From: Vibrio sp. 99-70-13A1
GTDB lineage: Bacteria; Pseudomonadota; Gammaproteobacteria; Enterobacterales; Vibrionaceae
NCBI RefSeq assembly: GCF_013114625.1
Contig: NZ_VTXD01000001.1
Coordinates: 1-64,000, forward strand
Direction: 5' to 3'
Length of the DNA: 64,000 bases
The notes under the pieces were generated by a model that saw nothing but the letters and a program-made list of their open reading frames with translations, searched no databases and was not told the DNA's origin. A program made the translations under genes and the position numbers. This document shows positions 9,817-19,263 of the stretch, in pieces. How positions within the stretch are numbered: position 1 is the first letter of the stretch; each line of letters opens with the position of its first letter.

Positions 9817-9862
9817 ATTTGTGACTGACTTATTTAGACTGGCGGAAACGAAAACAGCTAAC

Positions 9863-10993
9863 TTAGCTTACTGACCACTGAGATAATGAACGTTTGAAAT
9901 CTTCATATCCAAATTCATTCAATTTTTGGATGTCACCATTACTGCGTTCACAGTAGATAGACGGCATTTTCAAACCATTAAACCAGTTTAATTTCACCAT
10001 GGTGTAACCTGCGCTATCAAGTAGGTGCAATCTTTGACCGATTTGTAGTGGCTGCTCGAAACTCGTTTCGCAGAACTGATCGCCAGCCAAACATGAGCAT
10101 GAACCAATTACATATTCATGCTCGCCATTTTCAGACGCTTCCTGTACCGATGCTGGCTCATTATAGATAAGCGTATCTAGACGGTGTGCTTCAGTCGCTG
10201 AATCTACAATCGCCGTTTTCTTCACGTTCTCAACAATATCAACCACAGTCACGACTAAGTCTGTCGTCTTAGTAATGATCGCTTCACCCGGTTCCAGATA
10301 CATCTGAACACCGTGTTTTTCAGAGAAAGCTTTAAGTGCAAGGCCCAGCTTTTCAATATTGTAACCAGGCCATGTGAAGAATACTCCACCGCCCATGCTC
10401 ACCCAATCCAACTTATCTAGATGTTCACCAAACTGTTCTGAAATTGAATCCAGCAAGCTTATAAATGCATCCACGTCTTTGTTTTCGCAGTTCATGTGAA
10501 ACATCACACCATTGATCTCATCGAAGATCTCAGGCTTGATGTGATCAGCTTGAACACCTAGTCGTGAATATTGGCGAGCTGGGTTAGCTAAATCTTGTCC
10601 TGCATAGCTAACACCAGGGTTTAAACGTAAACCTAATGAAGCTTTACCTTCAACAATATGGCGATAAGCTGCAAGCTGACTTTGCGAGTTAAAAATCATC
10701 TTGTCGCAAATATCAGCGACTTCTTTTACGTCATCTTCGCTGTAACCCACACTGTATGCGTGAGTCTCGCCACCGAAGGTTTCATGACCTAACTTAACTT
10801 CGTAAGGACCAGAACTGGTCGTTCCGTCTAAGTACGGTTTAATAATGTCAAACACACCCCAAGTAGAGAAACACTTAAGTGCCAATACAAGCTTTACACC
10901 TGAAATCTCTTTAAGCTGCTTAGCTTTCTCTAAGTTCGCAACTAACTTATCTTCGTTGATCATGAAGTACGGGGTTTTTAGTTCGTTTTTCAT
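9863..10993 (-). CDS. nspC: Carboxynorspermidine decarboxylase NspC
   Basis: PLP enzyme of the alanine-racemase fold that decarboxylates carboxynorspermidine (and carboxyspermidine) to the triamine. It is the last step of the norspermidine route encoded by this operon. The PLP lysine is Lys40 in [14 protein letters not shown]. The [10 protein letters not shown] and CSCLAGDQF motifs are the phosphate-binding and catalytic-Cys regions of the family. The 376 residues agree with Vibrio NspC. It is the third gene of the operon, about 200 bases after the dehydrogenase gene, with a hairpin in that gap. In V. cholerae, NspC is required for norspermidine synthesis and affects biofilm formation. Confidence 0.95.
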   Translation of the reverse strand: MKNELKTPYFMINEDKLVANLEKAKQLKEISGVKLVLALKCFSTWGVFDIIKPYLDGTTSSGPYEVKLGHETFGGETHAYSVGYSEDDVKEVADICDKMIFNSQSQLAAYRHIVEGKASLGLRLNPGVSYAGQDLANPARQYSRLGVQADHIKPEIFDEINGVMFHMNCENKDVDAFISLLDSISEQFGEHLDKLDWVSMGGGVFFTWPGYNIEKLGLALKAFSEKHGVQMYLEPGEAIITKTTDLVVTVVDIVENVKKTAIVDSATEAHRLDTLIYNEPASVQEASENGEHEYVIGSCSCLAGDQFCETSFEQPLQIGQRLHLLDSAGYTMVKLNWFNGLKMPSIYCERSNGDIQKLNEFGYEDFKRSLSQWSVS

Positions 10994-11033
10994 TTTATTT
11001 ATACCTTGAGTTCAACACTCTAAAATCGAACAA

Positions 11034-11055
11034 AGCCGACGCTAATGCATCGGCT
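11034..11055 (-). terminator. Hairpin in the dehydrogenase-nspC gap
   Basis: AGCCGA/TCGGCT, extended by an inner GC/GC pair across one mismatch, is followed on the minus strand by TTTG. It could be a partial terminator that lowers nspC expression, or a processing site. The T run is weak. Confidence 0.45.
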
Positions 11056-11191
11056 CAGAATTAAGCTTTGCTACCAATCATGTGACTTTGTATGTAATCC
11101 GCAATGCTTTAGCTTTGTCGCTAGAACTTCGTATCCATTCACCAAAGCAAATAGACACGATGAACTTAGCAATAAGGCAAAGAGCAAAAAA

Positions 11192-12442
11192 TTACTTCAA
11201 AGTATTAATAACAGGTAAGCCTTCAGTTGGCTCAAGTTCTTGAACATGCCAATCTAGACCAATTTCAGGCATTGTTGCTAGGAACGGGTCTGGGTTTAGC
11301 TGTTCCATATTGAACACGCCTTTATCAGCCCACTCACCACGGAAGAACTGAAGTGCAGCTGTAATTGCTGGAACACCAGTAGTGTAAGAGATAGCTTGGT
11401 GCTCTACGTCTTCGTAAGCCACTTCGTGGTCTGCGTTATTATAGATAAATACGCTACGCTCTTTTCCATCTTTCTTACCTTGTACCCAAGTACCGATACA
11501 CGTTAAACCAGTGTAACCCGGAGCTAGAGATGTTGGATCTGGTAGTAATGCTTTCAAAACATGTAGAGGCTGAACTACCGTTCCATCATGAAGAGTAAGA
11601 GGATCTGGGCTTAGAAGACCAATATCACGCATGCAGTTGAAGTAGTTTAGGTAAGCATCACCAAAGCCCATCCAGAATTCGATACGCTTAGCTGGGATGA
11701 ATTCTTTCATTGAACGAACTTCATCATGCGCCATTGAGTACACTTTGTGAGAACCACAGTTAGGGAATTCAAACTCAAGCATACGAGAGTGACAAGGTAC
11801 TTGTTTCCACTCTTCATTTTCCCAGTAGAAAGAATCGCCTTGGATCTCAAGCATATTCGTTTCTGGATCAAAGTTTGTCGCAAACTTCTTACCGTGGTCG
11901 CCAGCGTTTACGTCCATTACATCAATTGAGTCAATCTCATCGAACAAGTGCTTAACCGCATACGCTGCAAAGATTGATACCACACCAGGATCAAAACCAG
12001 CACCAAGAATACCTGTGATGCCCGCTTCAGCGAACTTCTCACGGTAACCCCATTGCCAATCGTAAGCTTGTGGGACTTGTTGACCTTCAGAACATAGATC
12101 AACCGCTACCGATGTATCTAAGTAAGATACTTTCGATTGGTAACACGCTTCCATGATTGCCATGTTGACCCAAGGAGGACCCGCGTTAATCACAAGATCT
12201 GGCTGAATTTCTTTAATCAAAGCAACAAGTTCATCAACATCGTCAGCATTCACTGAACGTGCTTCTAGTTTCTTAGTAGAATCTTTAAGGTTATTTTTGC
12301 CTTTGATTGATTCGATGATTTTTTCACATTTCGCAATTGTGCGAGATGCAATTGTAATATCACCCAGTACTTCGTTATTTTGTGCTGCTTTATGTGCAAC
12401 AACCCAACCAACGCCGCCTGCACCAATTTGTAGAATTGCCAT
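11192..12442 (-). CDS. Carboxynorspermidine dehydrogenase (saccharopine dehydrogenase family)
   Basis: NADPH-dependent enzyme that condenses L-aspartate semialdehyde with 1,3-diaminopropane (or putrescine) to make carboxynorspermidine (or carboxyspermidine). The N-terminal Rossmann motif is ILQIGAGGVGWVVAHKA, and the 416 residues match the CANSDH group. The gene begins 8 bases after the diaminobutyrate gene, which supplies 1,3-diaminopropane, and nspC lies downstream. That context separates it from true saccharopine (lysine) enzymes. The product is cytoplasmic. Confidence 0.93.
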   Translation of the reverse strand: MAILQIGAGGVGWVVAHKAAQNNEVLGDITIASRTIAKCEKIIESIKGKNNLKDSTKKLEARSVNADDVDELVALIKEIQPDLVINAGPPWVNMAIMEACYQSKVSYLDTSVAVDLCSEGQQVPQAYDWQWGYREKFAEAGITGILGAGFDPGVVSIFAAYAVKHLFDEIDSIDVMDVNAGDHGKKFATNFDPETNMLEIQGDSFYWENEEWKQVPCHSRMLEFEFPNCGSHKVYSMAHDEVRSMKEFIPAKRIEFWMGFGDAYLNYFNCMRDIGLLSPDPLTLHDGTVVQPLHVLKALLPDPTSLAPGYTGLTCIGTWVQGKKDGKERSVFIYNNADHEVAYEDVEHQAISYTTGVPAITAALQFFRGEWADKGVFNMEQLNPDPFLATMPEIGLDWHVQELEPTEGLPVINTLK

Positions 12443-12450
12443 AGTATTAA

Positions 12451-15366
12451 TTACCTTTGTTGTTCTGCTAGCTCAGCCGCTAGAGTATGAATTTTGTTAA
12501 TTAAAGACTCAAAATCAGAAATCTTCAAACACGGGTTCAAGATAGTAAATTTCAACGCACTGTTGCCATCAACTACCGTTTCTCCAAGCACTGCGACACC
12601 ACGAGTGAGCGCCTCCAATCTTAGAGTCTGATTAAGTTTGTCTAAATCCGTGACATTGTTTCCTGAATGATCGTTACTACCCACCGCTCTGAATAACACT
12701 GTAGAAAGTGCTGGTTCGGCTAATAGCTCAAAACCTTCATGGTCTTGAATAAGATCTGCGACCTGCAGTGTTTGCTCAAGGAGGTGATCATACATCTCCC
12801 CTAACTGCTTTGGTCCTACGCTTTGCATCGTCATAAAGACTTTCAATGCATCAAAACGTTTAGTTGTAGCAATTGACTTATCGACTAGGTTTGGCAACTC
12901 ATCATGCTCACGATTCAAATAATCTGCATGATGAAGTAGATACTTGAAGTTAGTTTTATCTTTTAGCAGCACTGCGCCACAGCTGATTGTTTGATAGAAA
13001 AGCTTATGGAAGTCGACACTCACTGAATCCGCTTTTTCTATGCCTTTCAAGCGATCTTTATGGCTACTTAAGATAAGTGCGCCACCGTAAGCACTATCAA
13101 CATGGAACCAAAGCTCTTGATGACTTGCGATTTCTGCAATTGCATCTAAATCATCAATCGCACCGTGGTCAGTTGTGCCAGCAGTACCAACTACCGCAAA
13201 AGGAATTAATCCTTCTTCTTTTAATTGACGGACTTCAGCTTCTAATAAATCAGCTTTAATTGTGCCATTTGCATTAGCATCAACACAGCGTACTGAATTT
13301 TCGCCCAATCCTAACAAAGATGCGGATTTTTGCACAGTGAAGTGAGACTTTTTAGAGCATAGAATACGTAATTTTTTTGCGTACTCTGGCAAGCCTTGTT
13401 TCTGAATAGAATGGTTACTCACTTTGTCTGCAATCCAATCACGGGCAAGTAACAAGCCCATTAGATTACTTTGAGTACCGCCGCTCGTGAATACACCATC
13501 AGATTGTTCACCCAATTCGTATTTCTCACACATCCAATCAACAACACGTTGCTCCACATACGTTGCTGAAGATGCTTGATCCCAAGAGTCCATAGATTGG
13601 TTTAGTGCTGCAATAATAGATTCAGCAGCCACAGAAGCCATCAAAGGCGGGGTATGCAAGTGAGCAATACAGTCAGGGTGCTGTACGAAAATAGAATTTT
13701 TAGCGATAAGATCTGCAGTATTCCCTACGACATCAACTAATGAACTTTGATTGTTATCAAGATCAACAGAACTGATTGCCGCTTCAAGCACTTTTGGATC
13801 AAGCCCTGAGTAAGGAGCATCGACTTGCTCAAACACTGACTTCATTGCTTGAGTTGTGTGGTTCATTACCTGTGCAAATTCATCGCTGCCGTTTACACCA
13901 GTCTGAATGAAATGTTTCTTCCATTCACTTCCTGATTCGGTGCTTTCTTGCAAAACACCACCGACAGCAAGAATGGCTTCTTCCATCACTCGCAATGCAA
14001 AATCTATTTGTTCAAACGAGATAATCATTGGTGGTAAGAAACGGATCACAGAGCCATCACGCCCACCTTTTTCAACCATTAAACCGCGTTCTAATGCCGC
14101 TCGCTGAATAGCTAATGTAAGTTCACCGTCTGATTTCGGCTCACTAAACTTATTCAGTTCACCATTTACTTGCTGAATCTCAACACCAAGCATTAAGCCT
14201 TTACCACGAACTTCAGCAATACAGTCCACGCGAGATTGGATTTTTTCCAATCCATGACGTAAATACTGACCAGCAATGTTCGCGTGCTCAACTAAGTTGT
14301 CTCGCTCTATAATTTCTAGTGCTTTTGCACCAGATACCATTGCCAGTTGGTTGCCACGGAATGTGCCTGTGTGTTCACCCGCTTTCCACGTATCAATGCT
14401 TTTATCGAACACAAGCAATGACATTGGAAGACCACCACCAATGGCTTTAGACAAGCATAAAATATCAGGATTAACCCCCGACTCTTCAAATGCAAATCGG
14501 TAACCTGTTTTACCAACACCGCATTGAATTTCGTCGAAAATTAATAAAATACCGTGTTCATCACAGATACGGCGTAGACCTTGTAACCATGACGCAGGGG
14601 CTGGAATTACTCCACCCTCACCTTGTACAGGTTCAACAATCATCGCAGCAGGCTTCATGATGCCCGACTCATCGTCGTTCAGCATGCGTTCAATATAACG
14701 AATGCTAGCTTTAGCTCCGGCTTCACCACCAATGCCAAATGGGCAACGAAGGTTGTATGGGAAAGGCATAAAGTGCACATCGGACATCAATCCGCTACGG
14801 CGCTCTTTAGTACCTAAATTGCCCATCATGCCCATAGTACCGTTGGTCATGCCGTGGTAAGCACCACGAAAAGCAAACATCGTATTACGACCAGTTGTCT
14901 GCTTCGCCAGTTTGATTGCGGCTTCAACAGCGTCGGCACCTGAAGGACCACAAAACTGAAGTACTGAGTTCTCCGAGAAGTCGCTAGGAAGAAACGCCTT
15001 TACCTTTTGGATAAAGTTTTCTTTAGCTTGTGTCGTAATATCAAGTGTTTGATATGGAAGGCCTGAATCCAATTGGTCTTTCAATGCTTGGTTAATTTCT
15101 GGGTGGTTGTAACCCAAAGAAAGCGTACCAGCGCCAGCAAGACAATCGAGAAAGATCTGACCACGAGTATCTTCGACCAATGCTCCGCATGCACGTTTAA
15201 TGGCAATGGGAAGACGTCTTGGATACGAGCGTACATTAGATTCATTACGCTCCTGCTCCAACAAAATGGCATCAGGCGTTAAATCATAGGTTCCATCAAC
15301 AATTGGAACCATAGTAGAAAAAGAGTTTGCGATAGTATGAGTATCGACTTCAAAAGCAGTTGTCAT
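12451..15366 (-). CDS. Fused L-2,4-diaminobutyrate aminotransferase / decarboxylase
   Basis: 971 residues with two PLP enzymes in one chain. Residues ~25-470 are a class III aminotransferase that makes 2,4-diaminobutyrate from aspartate semialdehyde: DEIQ is at 278-281 and the PLP lysine is K307 in LSKAIGGG. Residues ~500-970 are a group II decarboxylase that yields 1,3-diaminopropane: HVDSAYGG is near 755-762 and the PLP lysine is K788 in SVDFHKLF. Acinetobacter has the two as separate dat and ddc genes, whereas vibrios have this fusion. It is the first gene of the norspermidine operon, and its long structured leader is described separately. The start is an ATG that gives full-length domain homology. 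Confidence 0.93.
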   Translation of the reverse strand: MTTAFEVDTHTIANSFSTMVPIVDGTYDLTPDAILLEQERNESNVRSYPRRLPIAIKRACGALVEDTRGQIFLDCLAGAGTLSLGYNHPEINQALKDQLDSGLPYQTLDITTQAKENFIQKVKAFLPSDFSENSVLQFCGPSGADAVEAAIKLAKQTTGRNTMFAFRGAYHGMTNGTMGMMGNLGTKERRSGLMSDVHFMPFPYNLRCPFGIGGEAGAKASIRYIERMLNDDESGIMKPAAMIVEPVQGEGGVIPAPASWLQGLRRICDEHGILLIFDEIQCGVGKTGYRFAFEESGVNPDILCLSKAIGGGLPMSLLVFDKSIDTWKAGEHTGTFRGNQLAMVSGAKALEIIERDNLVEHANIAGQYLRHGLEKIQSRVDCIAEVRGKGLMLGVEIQQVNGELNKFSEPKSDGELTLAIQRAALERGLMVEKGGRDGSVIRFLPPMIISFEQIDFALRVMEEAILAVGGVLQESTESGSEWKKHFIQTGVNGSDEFAQVMNHTTQAMKSVFEQVDAPYSGLDPKVLEAAISSVDLDNNQSSLVDVVGNTADLIAKNSIFVQHPDCIAHLHTPPLMASVAAESIIAALNQSMDSWDQASSATYVEQRVVDWMCEKYELGEQSDGVFTSGGTQSNLMGLLLARDWIADKVSNHSIQKQGLPEYAKKLRILCSKKSHFTVQKSASLLGLGENSVRCVDANANGTIKADLLEAEVRQLKEEGLIPFAVVGTAGTTDHGAIDDLDAIAEIASHQELWFHVDSAYGGALILSSHKDRLKGIEKADSVSVDFHKLFYQTISCGAVLLKDKTNFKYLLHHADYLNREHDELPNLVDKSIATTKRFDALKVFMTMQSVGPKQLGEMYDHLLEQTLQVADLIQDHEGFELLAEPALSTVLFRAVGSNDHSGNNVTDLDKLNQTLRLEALTRGVAVLGETVVDGNSALKFTILNPCLKISDFESLINKIHTLAAELAEQQR

Positions 15367-15434
15367 AGATTTACCTAGAACAGTTATCGCTCCATTCTCA
15401 ACTACACGAGAATGAAGAATAGCAAAACGCGCGC

Positions 15435-15451
15435 ATTAGCTAGAAGCTAAT
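15435..15451 (-). promoter_or_regulatory. Hairpin close to the dat-ddc start
   Basis: ATTAGC/GCTAAT with a 5-base loop lies about 70 bases upstream of the start codon. It may belong to the leader described next. Confidence 0.4.
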
Positions 15452-15531
15452 ACGAAAAACTAATCACCGGATGGTGGATAAATTTTTAGCGAGTGTTCAA
15501 GGTTCAGTAATACTACTGTTTTGAAGGATCG

Positions 15532-15703
15532 GGCAGTTATGCAGCGCTGCCTGTGCTGGAAGTGTAAAGCTGATTAGCAATGTTGTTTTTAGTGAGTTCA
15601 ATGTTGGGTTTCCCATTAGCATGGTGGCACTTCACCATAAGTATCCCGTCTATCAACTAAAGGCTTAGCTGATACCTACCCTACGCAATGTCACAATCAG
15701 CTT
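15532..15703 (-). ncRNA. Candidate structured leader RNA of the norspermidine operon
   Basis: A closing stem pairs AAGCTGATT (15567-15575) with AATCAGCTT (15695-15703). Inside it are three hairpins: TGGG/CCCA (15605-15615), ATGGTG/CACCAT (15621-15638) and a 10-bp stem at 15651-15674. Outside, GGCAG/CTGCC forms another hairpin at 15532-15551. In the 10-bp stem one pair is A.C on the plus strand but U.G on the minus strand, so the fold favours the dat-ddc transcript. I do not recognise a known riboswitch core (not lysine, glycine, c-di-GMP-I, SAM or cobalamin). A polyamine-responsive leader is an inference from position only. Confidence 0.5.
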
Positions 15704-16071
15704 GAATGGTCACTACGCGTATCCCCCAGAAAGCGATGAACTTGCCCGAGATTGCGCAGGAAAATATCATAAATTGAAATGAACGATCAATACTTTTTAA
15801 TAACAGGTTTATAAATACAAGTTACATGATGGTTATTTAACCAAAAATTAAAGGTCGTGATTGATCTTTAACCCTTTCATCTACCAACCTAATCACCAAC
15901 TCAGAAGGTACCTACTACAAAATTTACTGGAGAGCGAAGTAAATGGAATCACTATGAGCGTCGTTAGCTCTCACTAGGTTTCTAAGATTTACTGAGCTTT
16001 TGAGCTTTTGAGCTTTTGAGCTTACAAAGAAAAACATGAAAATGGCGATGATGAATAGTGTAGATACAAAA
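15704..16071. other. Non-coding region upstream of the leader
   Basis: No gene seen. The region probably contains the promoter of the norspermidine operon (minus strand), but no clear -35/-10 pair can be assigned. A second copy of GGGATAC (minus strand, 15719-15725, first at 15641-15647) lies just outside the closed junction. Confidence 0.4.
15994..16023. repeat. Four-copy 8-bp tandem repeat
   Basis: GAGCTTTT is repeated three times exactly, followed by a partial fourth copy. It is non-coding and sits between the tRNA operon terminator and the norspermidine leader; slippage is likely. Confidence 0.9.
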
Positions 16072-16097
16072 AAACCTCGTCATTTCTGACGAGGTTT
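16072..16097 (-). terminator. Terminator of the tRNA operon
   Basis: An 11-bp stem AAACCTCGTCA/TGACGAGGTTT has a 4-base loop. On the minus strand it is followed by a run of T (from the A run at 16068-16074). Confidence 0.92.
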
Positions 16098-16103
16098 AAT
16101 GTT

Positions 16104-16179
16104 TGGAGCGATACATCGGGTTCGAACCGATGACCTCAACCTTGGCAAGGTTGCGCTCTACCAACTGAGCTAGTATCGC
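16104..16179 (-). tRNA. tRNA-Gly(GCC), copy 2
   Basis: 76-nt cloverleaf with encoded CCA. The acceptor stem is GCGATAC/GTATCGC with discriminator U, and the anticodon stem CAACC/GGTTG holds loop TTGCCAA, so the anticodon is GCC. The sequence is identical to the copy at 16383-16458. Confidence 0.97.
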
Positions 16180-16215
16180 ATTTGCTACATTCGTTAAAAC
16201 GTAGACTTTAATAGA

Positions 16216-16302
16216 TGGTGCCCCGGGCCGGACTTGAACCGGCACAGCGCGAACGCCGAGGGATTTTAAATCCCTTGTGTCTACCAATTCCACCACCAGG
16301 GC
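16216..16302 (-). tRNA. tRNA-Leu(TAA)
   Basis: 87-nt tRNA with a long variable arm, as expected for Leu, and encoded CCA. The anticodon stem AGGGA/TCCCT holds loop TTTAAAA, so the anticodon is TAA. The acceptor stem is GCCCTGG/CCGGGGC with one G-U pair and discriminator A. Confidence 0.97.
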
Positions 16303-16382
16303 ACGCAATTCTTTATTGCGATGCCGATTACTGAAAAGTAAAACACCATCTTAATGTCGAAGCCAATCAACATTACAAATTT

Positions 16383-16458
16383 TGGAGCGATACATCGGGT
16401 TCGAACCGATGACCTCAACCTTGGCAAGGTTGCGCTCTACCAACTGAGCTAGTATCGC
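16383..16458 (-). tRNA. tRNA-Gly(GCC), copy 1
   Basis: 76 nt with encoded CCA, identical base for base to the gene at 16104-16179, with tRNA-Leu between them. The anticodon loop is TTGCCAA. Confidence 0.97.
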
Positions 16459-16495
16459 ATATTATCTATCTTTCAAACAAAGAAGAAAGTGATAA

Positions 16496-16569
16496 TGGAG
16501 GCGCCTCCCGGAGTCGAACCGAGGTCCACGGATTTGCAATCCGCTGCATAGCCACTCTGCCAAGGCGCC
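16496..16569 (-). tRNA. tRNA-Cys(GCA)
   Basis: 74 nt with encoded CCA. The acceptor stem is GGCGCCT/AGGCGCC and the discriminator is U73, the cysteine identity base. The anticodon loop TTGCAAA gives GCA. It is the first gene of the four-tRNA operon. Confidence 0.97.
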
Positions 16570-16620
16570 TTAGTAACTCCAATCAAACTGCTTAACGCCT
16601 TCCTCTTGGGTACGGGATGC

Positions 16621-16648
16621 ATTTTACGGATTCGAGCGTTTGAGTCAA
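16621..16648 (-). promoter_or_regulatory. Sigma-70 promoter of the tRNA operon
   Basis: On the minus strand, TTGACT (-35, 16643-16648) and TAAAAT (-10, 16621-16626) are separated by 16 bases. A GC-rich discriminator (GCATCCCG) follows, as in stringently controlled stable-RNA promoters. It lies about 50 bases before tRNA-Cys. Confidence 0.8.
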
Positions 16649-16801
16649 CACTAATTTTATCATTTCGAATCGTTTGAACGGATTTTGTACTAAAGTGCTT
16701 GAATTAATGAGTTTACCCGTAGAAAAGCCTCTATACATAGCCACAAGATAGATGCAGATCACATTTTCTAATTACTGCTTGATAAACCTTTATTCCATAA
16801 T

Positions 16802-16827
16802 AAAAAAGCGAGCCTAAGCTCGCTTTT
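16802..16827 (-). terminator. Terminator after pgsA
   Basis: GCGAGC/GCTCGC with a 4-base loop is flanked by A and T runs. It lies just past the pgsA stop on the minus strand. Confidence 0.9.
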
Positions 16828-16829
16828 CA

Positions 16830-17387
16830 CTAATGATGTTTTTCGTCCAATAAATCGTCTTTGGCCGCCATTAAGTACTGTGCCATAGACCAATAAGTTA
16901 GGATAGTAGCGATATATAATGCCCCATACCCCACCCAAATCATCCAATCATCATGGCGCCAAATAAGCACCCATAATGCGAACATTTGAGAAACGGTTTT
17001 AACTTTACCAACCCAAGAAACTGCAACACTCGCTCGCTTTCCAATTTCAGCCATCCACTCACGTAAGGCTGAAATGATAATTTCGCGAGCAATCATAGTG
17101 ACCGCAGGAATAGTTATCCAAATTGAGTGATAATGTTCAGTCACTAAAATAAGAGCCGTTGCGACCAATACTTTATCTGCTACTGGGTCAATAAACGCGC
17201 CAAAACGAGAGGTTTGCCCTAGCTTTCTAGCAAGCATGCCATCGAGCCAATCGGTAAAGCCCGCGACCCAGAAAACCATTGCAGCTGCAAATGGCGCCCA
17301 CTCATAAGGGAGATAGAAAACAACAACAAATACTGGGATTAGAAATAATCTCAGTAACGACAAAATGTTCGGTATATTCAAACGCAT
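16830..17387 (-). CDS. pgsA: CDP-diacylglycerol-glycerol-3-phosphate 3-phosphatidyltransferase
   Basis: Integral membrane enzyme that makes phosphatidylglycerol phosphate, the committed step to PG and cardiolipin. The CDP-alcohol phosphotransferase signature D-G-x2-A-R-x8-G-x3-D-x3-D is seen as [23 protein letters not shown] around residues 46-72. The 185 residues and about four to five helices fit the family. The order uvrY-uvrC-pgsA is conserved in gamma-proteobacteria, and the gene lies 46 bases after uvrC. Confidence 0.95.
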   Translation of the reverse strand: MRLNIPNILSLLRLFLIPVFVVVFYLPYEWAPFAAAMVFWVAGFTDWLDGMLARKLGQTSRFGAFIDPVADKVLVATALILVTEHYHSIWITIPAVTMIAREIIISALREWMAEIGKRASVAVSWVGKVKTVSQMFALWVLIWRHDDWMIWVGYGALYIATILTYWSMAQYLMAAKDDLLDEKHH

Positions 17388-17433
17388 ATTATTAGGCTCT
17401 TATTCATTGCGCGTTTATGGTGCGGGATTTTTG

Positions 17434-19263
17434 CTATTGTTTCAATGCTTGATAAATGTTTTCTGCCAAAGAATGACTGATGCCCGGTACTTTGGCTATT
17501 TCTTCAACAGTTGCACGCTTCAATTCTTGTAAACCACCCATATTTTTCAGAAGTGCTTGTCGACGTTTAGGACCTACGCCTTCAATACCTTCCAAAGCAC
17601 TTGTTTTACGCGTTTTTCCACGCTTGGCTCTATGACCTGCAATTGCATGGTTATGGCTTTCATCTCGGATGTGTTGAATTAAGTGTAAAGCTGGTGCATC
17701 ACTTGGTAAATTAAACTCTTCTCCTTCTAGAGTGATCAGAGTTTCTAAACCAGGTTTACGTGTAACACCTTTTGCTATACCCATCATTCTTGGTCGTTTC
17801 GGCCAATCATCCCAATATCGTGAAATGATTTCATGAGCTCGATTAAGTTGCCCTTTACCACCATCAATAAAAATAATATCTGGAATTTTATCGACTTCTA
17901 GCTGCTTTGAGTATCGGCGCTCTAACGCTTGTCCCATCGCAGCATAATCATCACCTCCAGTAATGCCTGATATATTATAACGGCGATATTCTGGTTTAAA
18001 CGGACCTTCTTGGTTAAACACAACACATGATGCGATAGTGCTTTCACCCATGGTATGGCTAATATCAAAACATTCCATACGTGTAATAGAATCCATACCC
18101 AGCACTTGACGCAGCTCTTTGAACCTTTGGTTAATCGTCATTTTATGATTAATCTTGGTTGTGATTGCCGTCAGAGCATTAGTATTAGAGAGTTTTAAAT
18201 AACGCCCACGAGTCCCTGAAGGGTTGGTATGGAAATGAATTTTCCGACCTGCGACTTCTGTTAGCGCTTGTTGAAGAGGCTTCACATTATCGATAAGCCC
18301 ATCATTAAGAATCAGACGAGTAGGTATGGTTCGGGACTCATTATGCGCCAGATAATATTGGCTTAAAAAGCTTTCAAACACTTCTTCTCGAACCGTATTG
18401 TTCGGTATTTTAGGGAAATGACTTCGGCTACCTAAAACCTTGCCTTGCCTGATCATCAAAATATGAATGCAAGCAATACCATTTTCTTGAGAAAAACCTA
18501 AAACATCCATATCTTCCATGGTGTCTTCAGAAACAAACTGCTGTTCTTGAACACGACGAATCGCTTGGATTTGATCTCGAAAAGTCGCTGCTTGTTCAAA
18601 ACGAAGTTCGCGACTTGCCTTATCCATTTTCTCAATGAGATTTTCTAGAACTTGGCTGTCTTTACCTTGTAAAAACAAACGAACATAATTCACCAGCTCT
18701 GCGTATTCCTCATCAGAGATAATCGAACTGACACAAGGCGCAGCACATCGTCCAATTTGATACATCAAACATGGTCGGGTTCTATTTGCATAAACCGTGT
18801 CTTCGCACTGACGTACAGGAAAGATTTTTTGAATAAGGTGTAGCGTCTCTCGAACAGCCCCTGAGTCAGGGTACGGACCAAAATATTCCCCTTTCTTCTT
18901 TTTGGCTCCGCGATGCATAGACAACCTAGGGTGTTTATGGCCGCTAACAAAAATATAAGGGTAAGATTTATCATCACGGAGTAACACATTATATTTAGGC
19001 AAATATTGCTTAATGTAATTGTGTTCCAGAATGAGAGCTTCGGTTTCTGTATGAGTGACAGTGACATCAATTTTTGAAATGTGACTGACTAATGCGCGAG
19101 TCTTTTCACTATCTACTTTTTTACGAAAGTAACTGGAGAGGCGTTTCTTGAGGTCTTTAGCTTTTCCGACATAAATAACAACAGCCTCAGCGTTATACAT
19201 TCGATAAACGCCAGGCTGTTCTGTTACTGTCTTAAGGAAAGAAACTGAGTCAAACGTTGTCAC
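17434..19263 (-). CDS. uvrC: Excinuclease ABC subunit C
   Basis: Nuclease subunit of nucleotide excision repair; it makes the 3' and 5' incisions around a UvrAB-marked lesion. The GIY-YIG domain is at the N-terminus (GVYRMYN...[13 protein letters not shown]), a UVR motif lies near residue 205, the RNase H-like nuclease region includes ECFDISH and DGGKGQ, and a helix-hairpin-helix pair ends the 609-residue chain. The start is GTG, and its first base is the last base of the uvrY TAG stop (TAGTG), giving translational coupling. Confidence 0.96.
   Translation of the reverse strand: MTTFDSVSFLKTVTEQPGVYRMYNAEAVVIYVGKAKDLKKRLSSYFRKKVDSEKTRALVSHISKIDVTVTHTETEALILEHNYIKQYLPKYNVLLRDDKSYPYIFVSGHKHPRLSMHRGAKKKKGEYFGPYPDSGAVRETLHLIQKIFPVRQCEDTVYANRTRPCLMYQIGRCAAPCVSSIISDEEYAELVNYVRLFLQGKDSQVLENLIEKMDKASRELRFEQAATFRDQIQAIRRVQEQQFVSEDTMEDMDVLGFSQENGIACIHILMIRQGKVLGSRSHFPKIPNNTVREEVFESFLSQYYLAHNESRTIPTRLILNDGLIDNVKPLQQALTEVAGRKIHFHTNPSGTRGRYLKLSNTNALTAITTKINHKMTINQRFKELRQVLGMDSITRMECFDISHTMGESTIASCVVFNQEGPFKPEYRRYNISGITGGDDYAAMGQALERRYSKQLEVDKIPDIIFIDGGKGQLNRAHEIISRYWDDWPKRPRMMGIAKGVTRKPGLETLITLEGEEFNLPSDAPALHLIQHIRDESHNHAIAGHRAKRGKTRKTSALEGIEGVGPKRRQALLKNMGGLQELKRATVEEIAKVPGISHSLAENIYQALKQ

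Noticed and set aside
11192..12442. Lysine pathway saccharopine dehydrogenase
   Set aside because: Operon context with dat-ddc and nspC identifies it as carboxynorspermidine dehydrogenase.
15532..15760. Known riboswitch (lysine, glycine, c-di-GMP-I, SAM, cobalamin, guanidine)
   Set aside because: None of the conserved core strings could be placed in the predicted junction; kept as an unassigned structured RNA.
16096..16308. 70-residue minus-strand frame
   Set aside because: It is translated tRNA-Gly and tRNA-Leu sequence.
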